From Acidobacteriota bacterium (lineage in GTDB: Bacteria; Acidobacteriota; Vicinamibacteria; Vicinamibacterales; Vicinamibacteraceae): a DNA stretch of 7,137 nt. Every line of letters begins with the position of its first letter. Within the stretch, counting starts at the first letter, position 1. The DNA lies in contig JAEZCY010000274.1 in the NCBI GenBank assembly GCA_023429845.1, positions 1-7,137 of the forward strand. The letters run 5' to 3'. Shown piece by piece: positions 4,863 to 7,137 of the stretch. The notes beneath the pieces are model-generated. The model saw nothing but the letters and a program-made list of their open reading frames with translations, was not told the origin of the DNA and made no database searches. A program made the position numbers and the translations under genes.

Positions 4863-6638
4863 GTGAGACTGGCTGCTTCTGCCCTGGGAATGCTGGCGAT
4901 CGCCGCGGCGACGGCCGGCGCACAGCCAGCCCTGCCCAACGTCGACGAGCGCGTCGTGGTGACGGCGACGGCTACACCGGCTACCGCGGCGGCCGTGGGA
5001 CGGGCGCTCGCCGTCGTGACCGCTGACGACCTCGAGGGCCTGCCCGTCTCCACGGTGAACGACGCGCTGCGACTGCTGCCCGGCGTGTGGGTTCGCCACC
5101 GCGGGGCGTTCGGCGGGCAGACCGACGTCAGTGTCCGCGGGGCGTCGTTCGGCCAGACGCTCGTGCTGGTCGACGGGGTTCGCGTCAACGACCCGCAGAC
5201 GGGACACCACAATGGCGATCTGCCCGTGGCGCTCGAGGACATCGCCCGCATCGAGCTGCTGGCAGGGGCGGGTTCCTCGCTGCACGGAGCCGACGCCGTC
5301 GGCGGCGTCATCAACATCATCACGAAGCGCGAGGCGTCGGCGCCGACCGCCCGCGTCTCGGCGGGGCAGCACGGGCTCGTCCAGGCCGCGGTGGCCTGGC
5401 GTCCGGACGATGCCGGCCCGTTGGCCGGGGCGAGCGCCTCCGCCGACCGATCGGGCGCGTTCATGCCGGCGCGCGAGTTCCTCCACCAGCAGGCGCGGGT
5501 GGACGTACGGCTGGGCCGAACCTCCGTGGCGCTCGCGCACCTGGACAAGGATTTCGGCGCTGCAGGGTTCTATGGCCCTGCACCTTCACAGGAGCGCACG
5601 ACGCAGACGATGGTGTCGGCACACTACGAGGGGCCGGCCCGTCGAACCTGGTCCATGGCTGCCGACGGCTGGTACCGAACCCACGGCGACGCGTTTCACT
5701 ACGACCCCCGCGTGGCAGGCACGCTCCCGAACCGGCACCGCACGCAGATCGTCGGTGGTGGCACGCGGGTCGGCCGTCGGCTCGCGCAGTCGCTGCGTCT
5801 CACGGCCGGAGTCGAAGGCACGGCCGACTGGCTGCGGTCGTCTGCACTCGGCGACCGCGCGCAATGGCGGCTGAGCGGCTTTGCCGAACTCGAAGCCCGT
5901 GCGGGACGTCTGATGCTGTACCCCAGCCTGCGGCTGGACGGCTACTCGACCTTCGGCCAGGCGTGGAGCCCGTCCCTCGCGGCCGTCGTCCCGCTGCAAC
6001 CGCGGGTGAAATGGCGCGCCAGCGTAGGCAGGGCGTTTCGCGTGCCCACGTTCACGGAGCGCTTCTACAGCGACCCCAACCACATCGCCAACGACGCGCT
6101 GGCGCCGGAGCGCGGCTGGACCGCCGACACCGGTATCGACACGTACCTCGGCGAAGTCTGGGTCGGGAGCGTCACCGGGTTCGTGCGGCGCGAACGCGAT
6201 GTGATCGACTGGGTTCGCCCCGACGCGTCGCAGCGCTGGCGCACGGCAAACATCCGCGACGTTCGGAGTCACGGGCTCGAGACATCCCTGCGCGGGCGGC
6301 AGGGACCGATTGCGGTCGGCGTGCAGTATGCATGGACACGGGTCGAGGCCTCCCGCGTCGCCGGCCTGTCGAAGTACGTGGACGACTATGCGCCGCACGG
6401 CCTCGGCGCCGACGCCGCAGTCCGCTGGCCTGGCGCGCTGGAGTCCGGGGTTCGGGTCGAGCACAGGCGCCCTGCGGGCCGCGACGCCTGGACCACCGTC
6501 GATCTGCGGGTCGCGCGGCCGCTGGGCCGCGTGACGCCATTCGTCGAGGTGGCGAACCTGGGTGACGTGCGGTACGAAGAGATTCGCGGTGTCGCCATGC
6601 CGGGGCGGTGGGTGAGGGCGGGAATTGCGGTGAAGTAA
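4863..6638 (+). CDS. TonB-dependent outer-membrane receptor, BtuB-type
   Basis: A 591-aa receptor of about BtuB size, expected to import a ligand across the outer membrane using TonB-ExbBD energy. The signal peptide is MRLAASALGMLAIAAATAGA with cleavage near Ala20-Gln21. A TonB-box-like stretch (ERVVVTATAT, 29-38) leads into the plug domain (about 28-156), with VNDALRLLPGVWVR, VSVRGASFGQTLVLVDGVRVND and ADAVGGVINIITKR all in the family's order. The remainder is a 22-strand barrel ending in VEVANLGDVRYEE. The start is GTG 4863, because it gives Arg2 and a full-length signal peptide; the ATG at 4890 would leave a signal too short. The open frame extends far upstream, but only as antisense to the peptidase gene. 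The protein ends in IAVK without the usual terminal aromatic residue. Substrate is unknown: no cobalamin riboswitch fits in the 87-bp upstream region, so a B12 role is not supported. Confidence 0.92.
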   Translation: MRLAASALGMLAIAAATAGAQPALPNVDERVVVTATATPATAAAVGRALAVVTADDLEGLPVSTVNDALRLLPGVWVRHRGAFGGQTDVSVRGASFGQTLVLVDGVRVNDPQTGHHNGDLPVALEDIARIELLAGAGSSLHGADAVGGVINIITKREASAPTARVSAGQHGLVQAAVAWRPDDAGPLAGASASADRSGAFMPAREFLHQQARVDVRLGRTSVALAHLDKDFGAAGFYGPAPSQERTTQTMVSAHYEGPARRTWSMAADGWYRTHGDAFHYDPRVAGTLPNRHRTQIVGGGTRVGRRLAQSLRLTAGVEGTADWLRSSALGDRAQWRLSGFAELEARAGRLMLYPSLRLDGYSTFGQAWSPSLAAVVPLQPRVKWRASVGRAFRVPTFTERFYSDPNHIANDALAPERGWTADTGIDTYLGEVWVGSVTGFVRRERDVIDWVRPDASQRWRTANIRDVRSHGLETSLRGRQGPIAVGVQYAWTRVEASRVAGLSKYVDDYAPHGLGADAAVRWPGALESGVRVEHRRPAGRDAWTTVDLRVARPLGRVTPFVEVANLGDVRYEEIRGVAMPGRWVRAGIAVK

Positions 6639-6640
6639 CC

Positions 6641-6718
6641 TGAAATTTGAAATTGGAAGCTTCAAGTGCTCGAAGCGTCGATGTGATTGGACATTTCCAG
6701 TTCCGAATTTCACATTTC
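6641..6718. repeat. AT-rich island of degenerate TGAAATT heptads in two inverted arms
   Basis: The stretch 6641-6720 has 31 G/C in 80 bases, about 39%, against roughly 65-70% around it. The left arm is TGAAATT twice in tandem (6641-6654) followed by GGAAGCT. The right arm, read on the minus strand from 6719, is AGAAATG, TGAAATT, CGGAACT, GGAAATG, a degenerate array with the same 7-nt period. The arms pair: GAAATTTGAAATTGGAA (6642-6658) against the complement of TTCCGAATTTCACATTTC (6701-6718), with one mismatch and one single-base bulge. A smaller inverted repeat (GCTTC 6659-6663 as GCTTC within AGCTTCA, and GAAGC 6672-6676) lies inside. It begins 2 nt after the receptor stop codon. No gene is seen in it; it could act as a transcript 3' structure or be a miniature or low-complexity repeat. 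Confidence 0.6.
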
Positions 6719-6722
6719 TTCC

Positions 6723-6727
6723 GGAGG
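6723..6727 (+). promoter_or_regulatory. Ribosome binding site fixing the start of the 83-aa gene
   Basis: GGAGG, a core Shine-Dalgarno match, lies 4 nt before the ATG at 6732. It selects this start over an upstream in-frame ATG at 6687, which falls in the AT-rich repeat and has no ribosome binding site. Confidence 0.7.
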
Positions 6728-6731
6728 CCCC

Positions 6732-6983
6732 ATGGCACGGGGATGGGAAAGCAAGTCCGTCGAGGAGCAGCAGGAAGCTGCGGCGGAACGCAGGGTCTCG
6801 GCGGCCATGCCGGCGGTGGCACCCGAAGAGGCGGCCAGGCTGCAGGAACTCGAAGCGCTGCACCTCGCACGAGCCCGGGTGCTGGGGGACTTGCAGCGGG
6901 CGTGCCGTCCACCGCATCGCGGGATGCTGGAGCGTGCGCTCGCCGATGTCGAGGCGAAGATCGCGGCCTTGAACGCACGGTGA
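6732..6983 (+). CDS. Small conserved hypothetical protein, RGWESKSVE type
   Basis: An 83-aa cytoplasmic protein with no signal peptide or membrane segment. It opens with MARGWESKSVEEQQEAAAER, a motif I recall from small uncharacterised proteins of Acidobacteriota; this is recollection, not a search result. After a short Pro/Ala linker (26-31) come two predicted helices, about 32-57 (EEAARLQELEALHLARARVLGDL) and about 62-82 (GMLERALADVEAKIAAL), separated by the turn CRPPHRG, which suggests an antiparallel helical hairpin. The second helix has heptad spacing of Leu and Ile. Function is unknown. The ATG is fixed by GGAGG 4 nt upstream. The next gene starts 4 bp after its stop, so the two are probably cotranscribed. 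Confidence 0.75.
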   Translation: MARGWESKSVEEQQEAAAERRVSAAMPAVAPEEAARLQELEALHLARARVLGDLQRACRPPHRGMLERALADVEAKIAALNAR

Positions 6984-6987
6984 CCGG

Positions 6988-7137
6988 ATGAAACGACGAG
7001 GATTCCTGTTCATCGCGCTCGGAGTGGTGGGTGCGGCGTGCAGCGCGGACCGGCAGGCGGCGGGACGCGGCGAGGGTCAGACGACCGGCGCTGGCAGCCG
7101 CACCGGTGGCGAGGCCGCTGACGCTGCCGTTCACGGC
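6988..7137 (+). CDS. N-terminus of an exported protein with twin-arginine / possible lipoprotein signal (partial)
   Basis: The first 50 codons are open to the right edge of the window, and the gene continues beyond it. The N-terminus MKRRGFLFIALGVVGAACSA has Arg3-Arg4 followed by GFL, resembling the twin-arginine export motif RRxFL, then a short hydrophobic core and a Cys at 18. VGAAC resembles a lipobox but has Gly at the -3 position where Leu, Val or Ile is usual, so lipidation is uncertain. Residues 19-50 are low-complexity, rich in Gly, Ala, Thr and charged residues, like the flexible linker after many exported or lipid-anchored signals. The start ATG lies 4 bp after the previous stop with only a weak GGTGA upstream, so translation may be coupled. 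The mature domain is outside the window and no function can be given. Confidence 0.6.
   Translation, partial: MKRRGFLFIALGVVGAACSADRQAAGRGEGQTTGAGSRTGGEAADAAVHG

Noticed and set aside
4964..4975. 12-base match on the minus strand to the REP-like sequence (GTAGCCGTCGCC)
   Set aside because: There is no second palindrome arm, and the bases encode the conserved TonB-box region of the receptor (VVTATAT), so chance is the simpler explanation.
4776..5540. 255-codon N-terminal extension of the peptidase frame on the minus strand
   Set aside because: It is antisense to the receptor plug domain, and the signal peptide plus AAAGG fix the peptidase start at 4775.
6687..6715. Promoter for the small gene (TTGGAC at 6687 with a -10 near 6710)
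   Set aside because: The -35 matches only 3 of 6 bases and the hexamer at proper spacing (TCACAT) lacks a good -10 pattern; AT-rich sequence gives such partial matches by chance.
6687..6731. Upstream ATG giving a 98-aa version of the small protein
   Set aside because: It reads through the AT-rich repeat, has no ribosome binding site, and the GGAGG and conserved MARGWESKS start favour 6732.
5586..7134. Long minus-strand open frames opposite the receptor and the two last genes
   Set aside because: Arg/Pro/Ala-rich translations without motifs or credible start sites; they are complements of well-supported genes.

Overview
The window is GC-rich bacterial DNA, roughly 65-70% G+C by eye, with genes packed closely. 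Secreted and outer-membrane proteins dominate: a DUF481 barrel, a TonB-dependent receptor, an exported S9 peptidase, and a short protein beginning MARGWESKSVEEQQ. From memory, and without a search, this set looks most like a soil Acidobacteriota of the Vicinamibacteria type. That assignment is inference from gene content and style, not from a marker gene.

Layout. (1) Positions 1-96 are the C-terminal tail of an unidentified gene. (2) Positions 177-2474 hold a compact plus-strand cluster: an exported DUF481 (YdiY-like) beta-barrel protein, the large-conductance mechanosensitive channel MscL, and glutamate formimidoyltransferase FtcD, whose GTG start overlaps the mscL stop by 8 bp. (3) Positions 2434-2540 hold a cluster of GTAG-headed palindromes with the architecture of REP/REPIN elements. 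It sits at the convergent junction between ftcD and the next gene, and it encodes the last dozen or so FtcD residues and the FtcD stop codon. (4) Positions 2541-4775 (minus strand) encode an exported S9B, DPP-IV-like serine peptidase with a visible catalytic triad and double-Glu motif. (5) An 87-bp divergent intergenic region lies before a BtuB-type TonB-dependent receptor at 4863-6638. Its GTG start lies 7 nt after a good -10 hexamer and has no Shine-Dalgarno, which suggests a leaderless transcript. (6) Positions 6641-6718 are an AT-rich island (about 39% G+C) made of degenerate TGAAATT heptads in two inverted arms. (7) Two small genes follow: an 83-aa helical protein and, 4 bp later, the first 50 codons of an exported protein with a twin-arginine and possibly lipoprotein-like N-terminus that runs off the window.

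How the genes may work together. DUF481 and MscL are both envelope proteins plausibly tied to osmotic or envelope stress; ftcD (folate one-carbon/histidine breakdown) is joined to them by translational overlap rather than by obvious function. The divergent peptidase and receptor could form an extracytoplasmic peptide-processing and outer-membrane uptake pair, but nothing in the sequence fixes the receptor's substrate. I see no complete new defence or mobile system here. The most unusual features are the REP-like cluster that has become part of a coding sequence and the inverted heptad island.
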